Shown piece by piece: positions 50,736-59,834 of a stretch of 64,000 bases of DNA (position 1 is the stretch's first letter; each line of letters begins with the position of its first letter). The notes under the pieces are model-generated. The model was not told the origin of the DNA. It did not search any database and was given only the letters and a program-made list of their open reading frames with translations. Where the stretch lies: NCBI GenBank assembly GCA_905372835.1, contig CAJPQK010000002.1, forward strand, positions 1 through 64,000, in the 5' to 3' direction. The translations under genes and the position numbers were made by a program. Source of the stretch: Candidatus Saccharimonadota bacterium (GTDB lineage: Bacteria; Patescibacteriota; Saccharimonadia; Saccharimonadales; Saccharimonadaceae).

Positions 50736-51091
50736 GATAACACCTCCGTCAAAGCCTGTCGCACGTGCGCCGGCTTCATGGTTGATTTATCAAGCACCGC
50801 CCATACACCAAACGGCTCCATATCGTCATGAGTGATACCAACATTGCTACACACGATGATCGGCAAATTAGCCAAATCCTCATGGCTTTTCAATTCATTC
50901 AACAGCGCCATGCCAGTTTCACTCGCCAAGAGCATGTCCAGCACCAGTACATCTGGCTTCCACTGATCAATCATTTCCAGCGCCTGCCCCGGAGAAATAA
51001 CAACCCGCGAATCAGCATTTGCCCCCGAAATATAGTGTTGAAGCAGCTTTGCCCACGCTGGATCATCTTCAACAATCAGCACTCTTTTCAT
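50732..51091 (-). CDS. Single-domain response regulator
   Basis: 119 residues, receiver domain only. Acidic pair in VEDDPAW, phospho-acceptor Asp in VLVLDMLLA, Ser/Thr position in IVCSN and Lys in VLDKSTM. No output domain, so it must act by protein contact. Overlaps the kinase upstream and recO downstream by 4 nt each. Confidence 0.9.
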   Translation of the reverse strand: MKRVLIVEDDPAWAKLLQHYISGANADSRVVISPGQALEMIDQWKPDVLVLDMLLASETGMALLNELKSHEDLANLPIIVCSNVGITHDDMEPFGVWAVLDKSTMKPAHVRQALTEVLS

Positions 51092-51804
51092 AGCAAACTC
51101 ATCTGTTGGCTTATGGGTAATTCTACATAAAACGTCAACCCATCACGATGTCTGATCAGGCCAATGGTTCCGCCCATGGCTTTTGCAAATTGCGACGCCA
51201 CATACACACCCAAGCCACTGCTGTCAGGGCGTGTTCGAACTGATTTTCGCTGTTCCATCTCACTAACAAGTCGCGCATAATCCGCACGGCTCATCATCGG
51301 ACCGTGGTCACGGATCAAGATCCTCAATGTCAAGCCAATTTGGCGAATCGTCACCCGTATAGGCATGTCTTTTTCGCTATACTTCAGCGAGTTATTCAAA
51401 AAATTAGCCAAAATCCTTGATAATAACGCCCTGTTTGCCACCACCAAATGCTTCGCTGACTGCTTTTTCGGCCAGACGATAGATTGACCGTACAAGCGCA
51501 ACATAGGGTTTAATTCCATGGCCATTTGCTGGCACAACGCCAGTGGATTGATGGGCTCCAGAGGAAATAACGTTGGCGACAAGTGAGCCGTTTGCGCCAA
51601 ATCTTGCACTAATGCCAGTGATTGATCGCTGGTATTCGACAATTGCCGAACAATCCGACGCGTTTCAGCTTCATCTAATGATTCTTCTTCCAGTAGTAGG
51701 CTTAGTTGCCTGATGAGTGCCAGCGGAGATTTCAACTCATGGGCAGCCACTGCTACACTTGGCAGCTGCCCAAATTCAGCATTATTCCATCTTACCTCCG
51801 CCAT
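51088..51804 (-). CDS. Soluble sensor histidine kinase
   Basis: 238 residues without membrane or sensor domain. HisKA motif AAHELKSPLAL (His22), N box NFLNNSLKYS, a degenerate G1 (RDHGPM) and G2 SSGLGVYVAS. It presumably phosphorylates the adjoining receiver. TATACT lies 10 nt before the ATG. The input must come from a partner protein. Confidence 0.85.
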   Translation of the reverse strand: MAEVRWNNAEFGQLPSVAVAAHELKSPLALIRQLSLLLEEESLDEAETRRIVRQLSNTSDQSLALVQDLAQTAHLSPTLFPLEPINPLALCQQMAMELNPMLRLYGQSIVWPKKQSAKHLVVANRALLSRILANFLNNSLKYSEKDMPIRVTIRQIGLTLRILIRDHGPMMSRADYARLVSEMEQRKSVRTRPDSSGLGVYVASQFAKAMGGTIGLIRHRDGLTFYVELPISQQMSLL

Positions 51805-51832
51805 ACCTACTTACAGTATAGCAATTGGCGAG

Positions 51833-52489
51833 TTACTGAACAAACTTAACCGTGTCGAGAACTGCTTGAAAGTCTGGCTTGAAAACATCAGCATCAGTGG
51901 AGAAACGAATCGTTTTGTCCCTCACCCGCATCAAGACCACTGAACCGCGTAGTTCTTTGGTGAAAGCACCGTCCAAACGAGTTGCTGCGTTACCATTGAA
52001 TTCAACGCTACTTGATGTCAATTCGCCTTTCTTCAACTGGTTGGCGTATTGACTCAACACCTTGTCAAAGTCGCTGTTTAGCACTTCCAAACGAACTGCA
52101 AAGCGGCTGGTGTTTGAACGTGCTGGCGGTACAGTACCCGGATGTAGGTAGGCTTTGTAGTCACCGCGGTCAGTACCATCTTGGTCAACATATGCACTCC
52201 AGGTTTTTGGATACATAAATGAGACTCGACCAAATTCATTTGGCCCAACAAATTCAACACGTGGGTTCTTAGCCTCTTCAGAAAATCGCTTCTGGTCAAG
52301 CTCTGCCTGCTCATTTTTACCCTTAGCAACCGCACTGGCGACCTTTGCGTCAACGCCAGTCTTCTCTCGTGTGTATTCCACGAACATCCAAGCCGCCACA
52401 GCACCAGCAATTAACGTTAACACCAAAAAACCAATCGTGCCGACCATCCAGCCGTTGATTGACCCCTGTTCAAATTGTCTTCTTCTCAT
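51833..52489 (-). CDS. Hypothetical membrane-anchored extracytoplasmic protein
   Basis: 218 residues: one helix (about 16-38, MVGTIGFLVLTLIAGAVAAWMF), a charged linker, then a beta-rich domain (RVSFMYPKTWSAYVDQDG, FAVRLEVLNSDFDKV) that resembles PsbP/DUF1795-like folds. No function known. The start MRRRQFEQ is fixed by TATAAT 7 nt upstream. Confidence 0.7.
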   Translation of the reverse strand: MRRRQFEQGSINGWMVGTIGFLVLTLIAGAVAAWMFVEYTREKTGVDAKVASAVAKGKNEQAELDQKRFSEEAKNPRVEFVGPNEFGRVSFMYPKTWSAYVDQDGTDRGDYKAYLHPGTVPPARSNTSRFAVRLEVLNSDFDKVLSQYANQLKKGELTSSSVEFNGNAATRLDGAFTKELRGSVVLMRVRDKTIRFSTDADVFKPDFQAVLDTVKFVQ

Positions 52490-52496
52490 ACCTTGC

Positions 52497-52502
52497 ATTA
52501 TA
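52497..52502 (-). promoter_or_regulatory. -10 box of the 218-residue membrane protein gene
   Basis: TATAAT, 7 nt before the ATG at 52489. Confidence 0.55.
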
Positions 52503-52504
52503 GC

Positions 52505-53041
52505 TTATGCTTTGCCTCCTGTAAAGTCAGGGCGTATTTCGTACAAAAAGTACGGCCCGGCTTCCTTTAGCAACCGGTCGTCCCTGGTGGTGTCCAGCTT
52601 GTAGCCATAACTCACCAAGCGTACCGACCCGCCCTGGTAGGTCGCTTGTTGTCTGGCTAATTGATAAATTTTCTTCAAATGCAGCCCCGCGCCAAACGCA
52701 TATATCACCGTGATGTGCTCGGCAGGCTGCGTCGTCCACGCATTCGTCCATTTGATGCGCACACTCTTGGCATGTTTTCTTAGCCGCCAACGAGACACCA
52801 GTACTAAAAATGGGTTAATTTCATAGCCAATAGCCTGAGCACCGGTCCTCGCCACCTCTTGTAGCACAGCGCCATCACCTGACCCCACATCTAGCACGAT
52901 GTCATCGTTAGCCAGCCTCAGTTCATCTCTCAACAGTTTATGAATATCAGTGTGGCGCGTCGGCACATACGGCGCACCAATGAACGCCGTCAGCCCAAAT
53001 ATCAAAAATACTATCAGCCCACAAATAATTATCACTTCCAT
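52505..53041 (-). CDS. Membrane-anchored class I SAM-dependent methyltransferase-like protein
   Basis: 178 residues. An N-terminal helix (about 3-23) precedes a Rossmann domain with DIVLDVGSGDGAVLQEVA (SAM loop) and GYEINPFLVLVSRWRLR. The substrate-proximal motif IV is replaced by YAFGAGLHL. The target is unknown. Third gene after xseA-xseB. Confidence 0.78.
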   Translation of the reverse strand: MEVIIICGLIVFLIFGLTAFIGAPYVPTRHTDIHKLLRDELRLANDDIVLDVGSGDGAVLQEVARTGAQAIGYEINPFLVLVSRWRLRKHAKSVRIKWTNAWTTQPAEHITVIYAFGAGLHLKKIYQLARQQATYQGGSVRLVSYGYKLDTTRDDRLLKEAGPYFLYEIRPDFTGGKA

Positions 53042-53047
53042 GGCGTA

Positions 53048-53233
53048 TCACTCACTCAACAGCTCAATCTCATTTTTCATATTTAGTAATCGCTCTTCTG
53101 CTTGCTCCGCCACTTTTTTGACAGCCAGAAACCGCTCGCGTGCCTCTTCCAGCCGAAACTCATCACTGTGAAACCATGCCATTTCTTTGTCCAGCTGCTC
53201 TAATAGTTCGTTAATTGTTGGTTCGTTCTGCAT
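53048..53233 (-). CDS. xseB: Exodeoxyribonuclease VII small subunit
   Basis: 61 residues, a single helical hairpin (INELLEQLDKEMAWF, LEEARERFLAVKKVAEQAEE). Binds the large subunit. The start MQNEPT is preferred (GAGGG about 10 nt upstream) over an in-frame TTG three codons earlier. Overlaps the xseA 3' end. Confidence 0.88.
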   Translation of the reverse strand: MQNEPTINELLEQLDKEMAWFHSDEFRLEEARERFLAVKKVAEQAEERLLNMKNEIELLSE

Positions 53234-54323
53234 ATGCTTCAACCCTCGCTTTCATCAAAGCTTTGTTAGTTTGTATTTCAATCACTTTCCCGACCGCACA
53301 ATTACCCCTGATCATGGCATAGCCTCTTGATAGCGCTAATTCTGGATCGTATTCGCTGATTAATTTGATACGCGACTGCACATCCCCTAGCAGCTCATCA
53401 ACCCGCTGACGCCAGCCGTCTAGAGCGCTACTGCGCGCCGTTTGCACCAGTTCCAGTTCCGTGTCAATCGCCCGTACTGTTTGCAATGCTGCGCCACGAA
53501 GCTGGTGCTTGATCGACCGAATCATATCTTGCTTATCCGGCAGTAATAGCTGTGCTGCATTGCTTGGCGTTGACGCTCGTACATCAGCCGCAAGGTCACA
53601 CAGTGTCGTATCAATTTCATGACCAATCCCCGTCACAACCGGCACTCGACTGGATGCAAGTTTTCGCACCAGCAGCTCGTCGTTGAACACGCTTAAATCA
53701 TCAGCGCTACCACCACCACGAATCAGCACGATCACCTCTGGCAGCTCCGCCAAACTCTCGATTTTCTCAAACGCCCTGATGATTTGATCTGCCGCCGTTT
53801 CGCCCTGCACCATCACGTTCACCACGCTAAACCGAACCCCGCCCCAGCGCTCATTAGCAATTTTCATAAAATCAGCATACCCCGCCGAATTAGTGCTGGA
53901 GACAACCGCCACATGTTGCGGTCGGGACGGTAACAATCGTTTGCGAGAATCATCAAACAACCCCTCATCTGACAGTTTTTTGCGCAGCAGTTCAAAGCTT
54001 TTGCGTAAATTTCCTTCACCCACTGGTTGGACTGATTGCACCGTCAAACTAAACCTGCCCCAGTCGGTCACCTTCGGCACTGCCCGTACCACCACTCGCA
54101 TACCATCATGAATTGGCATTCTTAGCTGCCACACTGTCATGAAACAATTGACCGTACCCTCATCATCTTTCAAGTCAAAGAAAACATATTTTTGATGATT
54201 GACTTTAAACGAGCTGACTTCGCCTTCAATCTGCACCGAGCCAAAGGCCAGCTCTAGCGACTGATTAACAACCGCCAAAAATTCGCTAACGCTAAACTTA
54301 GGAGTCACGGTGAGGCTTACCAT
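53211..54323 (-). CDS. xseA: Exodeoxyribonuclease VII large subunit
   Basis: 370 residues. Degrades single-stranded DNA bidirectionally. N-terminal OB domain (FSVSEFLAVVNQSLE, VQIEGEVSSFKVNHQKYVFF, then DLKDDEGTVNCFM) and catalytic core (VSSTNSAGYADFM, LIRGGGSADDL, PVVTGIGHEIDTTLCDLAAD, RASTPSNAAQL). Shorter than the usual 440 in the coiled-coil region. Overlaps the flippase-like gene by 26 nt. Confidence 0.95.
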   Translation of the reverse strand: MVSLTVTPKFSVSEFLAVVNQSLELAFGSVQIEGEVSSFKVNHQKYVFFDLKDDEGTVNCFMTVWQLRMPIHDGMRVVVRAVPKVTDWGRFSLTVQSVQPVGEGNLRKSFELLRKKLSDEGLFDDSRKRLLPSRPQHVAVVSSTNSAGYADFMKIANERWGGVRFSVVNVMVQGETAADQIIRAFEKIESLAELPEVIVLIRGGGSADDLSVFNDELLVRKLASSRVPVVTGIGHEIDTTLCDLAADVRASTPSNAAQLLLPDKQDMIRSIKHQLRGAALQTVRAIDTELELVQTARSSALDGWRQRVDELLGDVQSRIKLISEYDPELALSRGYAMIRGNCAVGKVIEIQTNKALMKARVEAYAERTNN

Positions 54324-55374
54324 ATTTGATTAGCGCGTGCTGATAGAAAATATACCCGAGGACAATTGTTCCCATGAGCAAGATGACACGCGTTAGTATG
54401 ATACCTGCAATGGCAATGTTTGGTGGCGTACCAGTCATACTCAAAAACAAAATCATGATCGTCTCATACACACCTGCACCGCCTGGCGTAAAGATGATGA
54501 TCCCAGCAAAGCCCGCCGCGATATAACCAATCAACAGAACTGCTGGATTGACCGAAGCCCCCAGTGACCAAAAAGCTAGCATAAACATCAAAATATCAAA
54601 CGATGCGTACACAATTCCCCACAAAAACGGTTTGACGATCAATCGTTTATCTTGCATTAATTCCGAAAAATCGTCGTGCATATCAGAGAAAAAAACATCC
54701 ATCTGCTCTACTCGAACCAGCTGACGCTGCATACCAAACGTCACACATTTGGTGATGGCGTTAAGCCCTCGTGCAATTCGGCGCGCCGCCTTGTGCATCC
54801 TATGACGAGAAGAAAACATGTAGATGATGGCAAATGTTAGGCTCAGGACAACCACCACGACCAGGAAACTTGATGCCACAATATACCGGTTGATGCGGCC
54901 GTCTACTGCCAAAAACACCACCGCCACGATCATCATGGCTAGCATTGACAAAAACCCTGTCACATATCTCAGCAGCTGTGCAAACGTCGAGCGGGCCGAG
55001 CTCACACCGAGCTTACTCATCCTCCATGTCGTGTAGGAAATACCACTCACCCCACCTGACGGAAAGATATGATTTACCAAGTTCAACTCCAGTGCAATTC
55101 GCACCTGCTCTAGTCGCGACACATGTTTGATAAGCTTCCTATCACGCAGATAAGAAAAAATCATTTCGCCACCAGCATAATACACGATGATCTGCGCCGG
55201 CAGCAGCAAGGCCAATAACCCAACATTGGCCGTTCCCAACAGTTCCCACGCTCGCAGCAGTTCATGACGCGACAAATAGATGATTGCTGCCAAAACCAAC
55301 AACGTGATGAGACTTATGATTATACGTGGCGATTTCAGCGTTTTCAACACCTTCGAAATTTTCCCAGAAAACAT
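54298..55374 (-). CDS. UPF0104/LPG-synthase-TM flippase-like protein
   Basis: 358 residues, about eight membrane helices. NHIFPSGGVSGISYTTWRMSKLG-type motif (NHIFPSGGVSG) and a late FTPGGAGVYE motif mark the lysylphosphatidylglycerol-synthase TM/AglD-like family, often linked to glycolipid or polyprenyl-sugar handling. TATAAT lies 8 nt before the ATG. Confidence 0.82.
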   Translation of the reverse strand: MFSGKISKVLKTLKSPRIIISLITLLVLAAIIYLSRHELLRAWELLGTANVGLLALLLPAQIIVYYAGGEMIFSYLRDRKLIKHVSRLEQVRIALELNLVNHIFPSGGVSGISYTTWRMSKLGVSSARSTFAQLLRYVTGFLSMLAMMIVAVVFLAVDGRINRYIVASSFLVVVVVLSLTFAIIYMFSSRHRMHKAARRIARGLNAITKCVTFGMQRQLVRVEQMDVFFSDMHDDFSELMQDKRLIVKPFLWGIVYASFDILMFMLAFWSLGASVNPAVLLIGYIAAGFAGIIIFTPGGAGVYETIMILFLSMTGTPPNIAIAGIILTRVILLMGTIVLGYIFYQHALIKYGKPHRDS

Positions 55375-55382
55375 ACCTCTCC

Positions 55383-55388
55383 ATTATA
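55383..55388 (-). promoter_or_regulatory. -10 box of the flippase-xseAB-methyltransferase genes
   Basis: TGG-TATAAT, 8 nt before the ATG at 55374. Confidence 0.6.
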
Positions 55389-55400
55389 CCACGAGCCTGA

Positions 55401-55406
55401 TATACT
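55401..55406 (+). promoter_or_regulatory. -10 box of the Trm11-like gene
   Basis: TATACT, 6 nt before the ATG at 55413; divergent from the flippase promoter, with only 12 bp between the two boxes. Confidence 0.55.
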
Positions 55407-55412
55407 ATAGAT

Positions 55413-56579
55413 ATGTTCGTAGCAGTATTGGGGCGTCTGCCTAAATTATCCATCGCAGAATTAGAAGCCATGTTTGGGAAGTCGCACGTTCGTGCTGTCA
55501 GCCGCAGTACCGCTGTCATTGACACTGATAACCTGTCGATCGATTCCCTTGGCGGATCACTCAAATGCGGCAAAGTCATCCACACTCTCCCAGCCGACAA
55601 CCGCCCGACCCTGGAGCAAGCTTCTCATTGGATTACGCATACTTATGTCAACCAACTGCTGGCAGTCGGCGGAAAAATCACCCTTGGCATCAGTGCCTAT
55701 GGACTATCAACCTCGCCTCGCCAGCTGCAGAAAATTGGCCTGTTGCTCAAAACTTCCATGAAAAAGCACAATGTCAGTCTGCGGCTCATCCCAAACACCA
55801 CCACGGAGCTATCAACCGCCACCTCACACAACAATAAGCTTGGGCTCAGTCCTAAAAAACGCGAATTATTCATCATCAAGACCGATAACGGCGCCATCCT
55901 CATCGCTGAAAGTAATGGCGCACAAAACATCACCGCTTATGCCCGCCGTGACCGCAACCGGCCACGCCGTGACGCATTCGTCGGCATGTTACCGCCCAAA
56001 TTGGCACAAATCATGGTGAATGTAGCTGTCGGCAACGCCACAAAAGCAACCATCCTCGACCCTTTTTGCGGTACCGGCACCGTGCTGCAAGAAGCCTTGC
56101 TCAAAGGGTATGACGTCTGCGGTAGCGACCTCAGTCAAAAAATGATTGATTATACGACAGAAAATCTAGCCTGGTTGCAAAGCAAATACCATATCACCGG
56201 CTCGGTACGTAGCCTCGAACAAGCCGATGCCATGATTCATCAGTGGACAGAGGGTCAACAGCTTGATGCTGTCATCTGCGAAGCCTACCTCGGACAACCC
56301 TTCTCCGCACCGCCAAGCCCCAAAAAACTCCACGAGGTCACCGGTAATTGCAATCACATCATCACCAACTTTTTACGCAATATTCACAGTCAACTTAGGC
56401 CCGGCACCACACTGTGCATCGCTGTACCTGCTTGGCGTGATGCCAACCGCAAACTAACTCATCTGCCGCTCGTCCAAAACCTAGAGGCACTCGGCTACAC
56501 CCTACAACAGCCGCCCCTCATATATTCCCGATCCGACCAAGTCGTAGTGCGTGAAATATTACTAGTAAAAACCGCCTAA
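55413..56579 (+). CDS. Trm11/TrmG10-like RNA methyltransferase
   Basis: 388 residues. The N-terminal half resembles a THUMP-type RNA-binding region; the C-terminal half has PRRDAFVGMLPPKLAQIM, DPFCGTGTVLQEALLKG (SAM loop) and GSDLSQKMIDYTTENL, as in tRNA guanine-N2 methyltransferases. The usual DPPY motif is replaced by CEAYLGQP, seen in some Trm-like enzymes. Confidence 0.82.
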   Translation: MFVAVLGRLPKLSIAELEAMFGKSHVRAVSRSTAVIDTDNLSIDSLGGSLKCGKVIHTLPADNRPTLEQASHWITHTYVNQLLAVGGKITLGISAYGLSTSPRQLQKIGLLLKTSMKKHNVSLRLIPNTTTELSTATSHNNKLGLSPKKRELFIIKTDNGAILIAESNGAQNITAYARRDRNRPRRDAFVGMLPPKLAQIMVNVAVGNATKATILDPFCGTGTVLQEALLKGYDVCGSDLSQKMIDYTTENLAWLQSKYHITGSVRSLEQADAMIHQWTEGQQLDAVICEAYLGQPFSAPPSPKKLHEVTGNCNHIITNFLRNIHSQLRPGTTLCIAVPAWRDANRKLTHLPLVQNLEALGYTLQQPPLIYSRSDQVVVREILLVKTA

Positions 56580-56583
56580 CTTC

Positions 56584-56612
56584 TTGACATTACACTAGTA
56601 GTGGTCTATACT
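56584..56612 (+). promoter_or_regulatory. rpmA promoter
   Basis: TTGACA (56584-56589), 17-bp spacer, TATACT (56607-56612); leader about 33 nt with AAGGAG before the ATG. A strong, fully consensus-like arrangement. Confidence 0.8.
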
Positions 56613-56651
56613 AGTAAGGATTGTTTATAGAAACTATAAGGAGTTTAGCAA

Positions 56652-56924
56652 ATGTCAAAGGTTAAAGCTGGTGGCTCAAGCAAGAACATCCACAACAATG
56701 CTGGTCAGCGTTTGGGTGTGAAACGCTTTGGCGGCCAAAAAGTCAACGCTGGTGAAGTGCTGGTACGTCAGACTGGTGCCACCAAGATTGCTGGTGACGG
56801 TACATACATGAGCCGTAACTACACTATTCACGCAGCTAAAGACGGCGTGGTTAGCTTTAAGAAAGTCAAAAAGCAGAAATTTACTGGTAAAACTGAACGC
56901 CGCACACAAGTTTGTGTAGGCTAA
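56652..56924 (+). CDS. rpmA: 50S ribosomal protein L27
   Basis: 90 residues. KAGGSSKN at the N-terminus reaches the peptidyl-transferase centre; RLGVKRFGGQKVNAGEVLVRQ is diagnostic. There is no cleavable Firmicutes-type N-terminal extension. L21 (rplU), its usual partner, is not adjacent. Confidence 0.97.
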   Translation: MSKVKAGGSSKNIHNNAGQRLGVKRFGGQKVNAGEVLVRQTGATKIAGDGTYMSRNYTIHAAKDGVVSFKKVKKQKFTGKTERRTQVCVG

Positions 56925-56952
56925 GCCTAAAAATCTCAGCCTACTACAAGGC

Positions 56953-57001
56953 TAGCATCATAAAAATAGTCGCTTCCATGGCGACTATTTTTATGATGCT
57001 A
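56953..57001. terminator. Bidirectional terminator between rpmA and the response regulator
   Basis: Perfect 21-bp stem (56953-56973 with 56981-57001) with a 7-nt loop, containing AAAAATAG / CTATTTTT. Serves the two convergent genes. Confidence 0.85.
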
Positions 57002-57008
57002 ACTATGG

Positions 57009-57392
57009 TTATTCAGTCATCCCCAAGTGATGCTTTACCCGCGCAACCACATCACCAATAACAACTTGCGACTTCACCAAATATTCATCGACTCCCAAGC
57101 CTTCAGCTCGTTCTTTGTCCTTTGGCTGGCTTAGTGCTGTTAACATGATGATGCGTACATTGGCAGTTTCTGGCGTATTGCGTAGAATATCCAACACGTC
57201 AAAACCACTGATTTTTGGCATCATTGCGTCCAGCAAAATCAAATCTGGTTTATATTCAACTGTTGCGGACAGTGCATCTTCGCCATTATGCACTTCTCTA
57301 ATATCAAAGCCTTCTAGCTCCAACCTGGCGCGATACACAGCAGCCAGTGCCATGTCGTCCTCTACTAATAATATTTTCCTCTTTGCGTTCAT
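57009..57392 (-). CDS. Single-domain response regulator (CheY-like)
   Basis: 127 residues, receiver domain only: VEDDMAL, LILLDAMMP (phospho-Asp), IIMLTAL (Thr) and EYLVKSQ (Lys). No adjacent kinase; it could be served by the soluble kinase at 51.1-51.8 kb. TAGAAT lies 9 nt upstream. Confidence 0.9.
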   Translation of the reverse strand: MNAKRKILLVEDDMALAAVYRARLELEGFDIREVHNGEDALSATVEYKPDLILLDAMMPKISGFDVLDILRNTPETANVRIIMLTALSQPKDKERAEGLGVDEYLVKSQVVIGDVVARVKHHLGMTE

Positions 57393-57434
57393 ACTATCTT
57401 TATTCTAACGCCCACATCAGAAAAACACAAGCGT

Positions 57435-58613
57435 TTACCATGACAGCTTCTTGGCAGCATCCATCTGTGGATCTTTGCCAAAATTCATGTCATTAGCGGT
57501 CAATCCCACCTTCTCGTCCGGCTCAATACCTGTCTTATCAATGGTACGACCCTTCGGTGTATACCAGCGCGCTTCGGTAACTTTGAGTTGTGCACCATCG
57601 CGCAATTTTATGAGCTGCTGCACACTACCTTTGCCGTAACTCTTTTCTCCCACTAATTTTGCCTTACCATATTCTTGCAACGCGCCTGCTACTATTTCAC
57701 TAGCACTAGCACTTGATCCATCGATCAGCACCACTGTTTTAATGTCTTGCAGCAACGGTTTGCCTGTTGATTTAACTGTTTTGATAATTTTATCTCCACG
57801 CCGCTCCGTCATGATATCTTGCTGATCCAGCCACAGCCCAGCCAGCGCCTGAGCCGCCGTTACCGTTCCACCAGGGTTGCTGCGAAGATCCAAAATAACC
57901 TTCTGGACGTTATTTTGCTTGAAAGCTTCGGCCGCTGCACGCGCCAACGTACCCGTTTCTTCACCAAATCGGTACACTTTCAAGATACCAACGCCATCAA
58001 CAATGTCATGTTCCACGGCTGGTGCAGTGATTTGCTTACGAGTCATCGACATTTCCAGCCGCTGATAATTACGAAGTACTTGCAGTTTCACCGTGGTGTT
58101 TATTTCCCCGCGTATCTTTTCCACCACCTGCTCAGTCGTAGCATCTACCACCGAGTTACCATTCACCGCTGTAATGATATCACCAGCTTTCACTTGAGCT
58201 TCCTCTGCTGGACTATTTCGCAACACTCTAACGACTGTTGGCCGATTATTCCTCAAACCAATCTCCGCGCCAATGCCACCGCCAATATTGCCATTCAGGC
58301 TCTTCTCAAATTCTTTGGCTTCCTCAGCGTCCATGAACGTAGTGTACGGATCACCAGTAGCCGCCACTAAACCACGGCTCGCACCATTGATCAATTTATC
58401 AGTGTCCAGATTTCCATCATATTGCGCTTTCAGGTGTCGATACGTCTCTTGAATACGCTCCGTATCAAGCCGCTCAGCGCTATATCGCATGCCAAGCTTT
58501 GGTGCAATCGCCGCAAATATCTGATCCGACCGCGCACCAGCAATAAAACTAACCACCGCTATAACTACCGCCCACGCAAACAGCTGAGCTTTTCGTGCCT
58601 TCTCCTTGCTCAT
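57435..58613 (-). CDS. ctpA: C-terminal processing peptidase (S41, CtpA-like)
   Basis: 392 residues. N-terminal membrane helix (about 10-30), PDZ domain (GIGAEIGLRNNRPTVVRVL, AGDIITAVNGNSV) and S41 catalytic domain with IDGSSASASEIVAGAL (Ser) and GEKSYGKGSVQ (Lys). Probably trims envelope proteins such as wall hydrolases. TATAAT lies 6 nt before the ATG. Confidence 0.93.
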   Translation of the reverse strand: MSKEKARKAQLFAWAVVIAVVSFIAGARSDQIFAAIAPKLGMRYSAERLDTERIQETYRHLKAQYDGNLDTDKLINGASRGLVAATGDPYTTFMDAEEAKEFEKSLNGNIGGGIGAEIGLRNNRPTVVRVLRNSPAEEAQVKAGDIITAVNGNSVVDATTEQVVEKIRGEINTTVKLQVLRNYQRLEMSMTRKQITAPAVEHDIVDGVGILKVYRFGEETGTLARAAAEAFKQNNVQKVILDLRSNPGGTVTAAQALAGLWLDQQDIMTERRGDKIIKTVKSTGKPLLQDIKTVVLIDGSSASASEIVAGALQEYGKAKLVGEKSYGKGSVQQLIKLRDGAQLKVTEARWYTPKGRTIDKTGIEPDEKVGLTANDMNFGKDPQMDAAKKLSW

Positions 58614-58619
58614 AAGACC

Positions 58620-58625
58620 ATTATA
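58620..58625 (-). promoter_or_regulatory. -10 box of ctpA
   Basis: TGC-TATAAT, 6 nt before the ATG at 58613. Confidence 0.6.
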
Positions 58626-58645
58626 GCATGAGCGGTATCAAATTC

Positions 58646-59779
58646 TTAGAAGTAAATGTAAACAAGTCCAGACGATGAACGCTTATAATTGCGGTACAGA
58701 CCGTCCCAGCCCAAGTTGTAGTCACTAACCGTAATAGTACCGTCGCCGTTTACTGACTCAACATACATCACGTGACCATATGCACCACCCATTATCACCG
58801 CTGCCGCCCCTGCTCGTGGAGTGCTGCCGTTTGGAATGCCATGGCGAGATGTTGTTGATGGCCATTGGTTGGCGTTACCAGCCCCGCCAAAATGCGGTAC
58901 GTAGCGACCAGTACTGTGAACCTTCCAGGCGACATAACTCACACACTGACGAGTGTATAGTCCCCATGGATCGACATAAGCATCCAGTGGCGCATTTGCC
59001 CAAACACCTGGGTAGCCACCACCACCAGGAGTACCAGATGGCACACTACCTCGTGGCAAACTGCGCAAGTTTTCTGCAGCCTGTTGCTCACGCAGTTTCG
59101 CAATTTCACCATTACGTTGTGACGCCAAAGATGAATATGCCGCTTGGTCATTCTTTGTATCATTCACCAATTTCGCCTGCTCAGCCTGTTTGGCCGCCAT
59201 TTGGGCTTTCTGAGTTTCTTGATCCTTCAGCGTACGCTCAACTGCAGCCTTATTGTCCTGCAATTTCTTTTGCAGACGCTTAATTTCCTTGATTTTGTCA
59301 TTCAGTGAGCCCTGCAAGCTGCTGCGCTGTTCCTGCTTATCGATAAAGTCACCGATGTTTTCTGAACTAGCCAGCATTTCCAGTGGAGAAATCTGATCAT
59401 CAACATACATATCAGACAAAATCTGACCCATTGTCTTACGGTTTCTGTTGATCGCCGCTTCGTTATTCTTGATCTCTTCCTTCAGGGAATCAATCTTATT
59501 TTGGCTTTCAATAATTTGAGATTGCAACGCGTTCACCTGCGCAGTCAAACGGTTCAGCTCCTCTTCCAGAGTTGCCGCCATCTCGCCTAGGCGAGCTGCC
59601 TGTGAATTGTAGTTATTAGCCTCTTGTTGTTTAGCCTTAATTTCTGCCTCATAATCTCGCGCAAAAACCGTGCCAGCGGTCTGAAAAATCCCTGCTCCGG
59701 CAACGACGGCAGCCATCACCACCAAGGCTACTTTGGTGGCTTGTTTGTGCGAAACTGGTGTGGTGGACCGTTGCTTCAT
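58646..59779 (-). CDS. PcsB-like wall hydrolase: coiled coil plus CHAP domain
   Basis: 377 residues. Signal/anchor segment (about 17-40), a long coiled coil (about 44-250, with a break near DMYVDDQISPLEMLASSEN, the FtsX-contact region in PcsB/RipC-type proteins), Gly-rich linker, then CHAP domain with TRQCVSYVAW (Cys) and YGHVMYVESV (His). It follows ftsE-ftsX, so it is probably the hydrolase FtsEX activates for daughter-cell separation. Confidence 0.88.
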   Translation of the reverse strand: MKQRSTTPVSHKQATKVALVVMAAVVAGAGIFQTAGTVFARDYEAEIKAKQQEANNYNSQAARLGEMAATLEEELNRLTAQVNALQSQIIESQNKIDSLKEEIKNNEAAINRNRKTMGQILSDMYVDDQISPLEMLASSENIGDFIDKQEQRSSLQGSLNDKIKEIKRLQKKLQDNKAAVERTLKDQETQKAQMAAKQAEQAKLVNDTKNDQAAYSSLASQRNGEIAKLREQQAAENLRSLPRGSVPSGTPGGGGYPGVWANAPLDAYVDPWGLYTRQCVSYVAWKVHSTGRYVPHFGGAGNANQWPSTTSRHGIPNGSTPRAGAAAVIMGGAYGHVMYVESVNGDGTITVSDYNLGWDGLYRNYKRSSSGLVYIYF

Positions 59780-59834
59780 ACTATAACCATAATAGCATAA
59801 GCACTATTCACGTGTCAACCAAGTTTTATATCCC

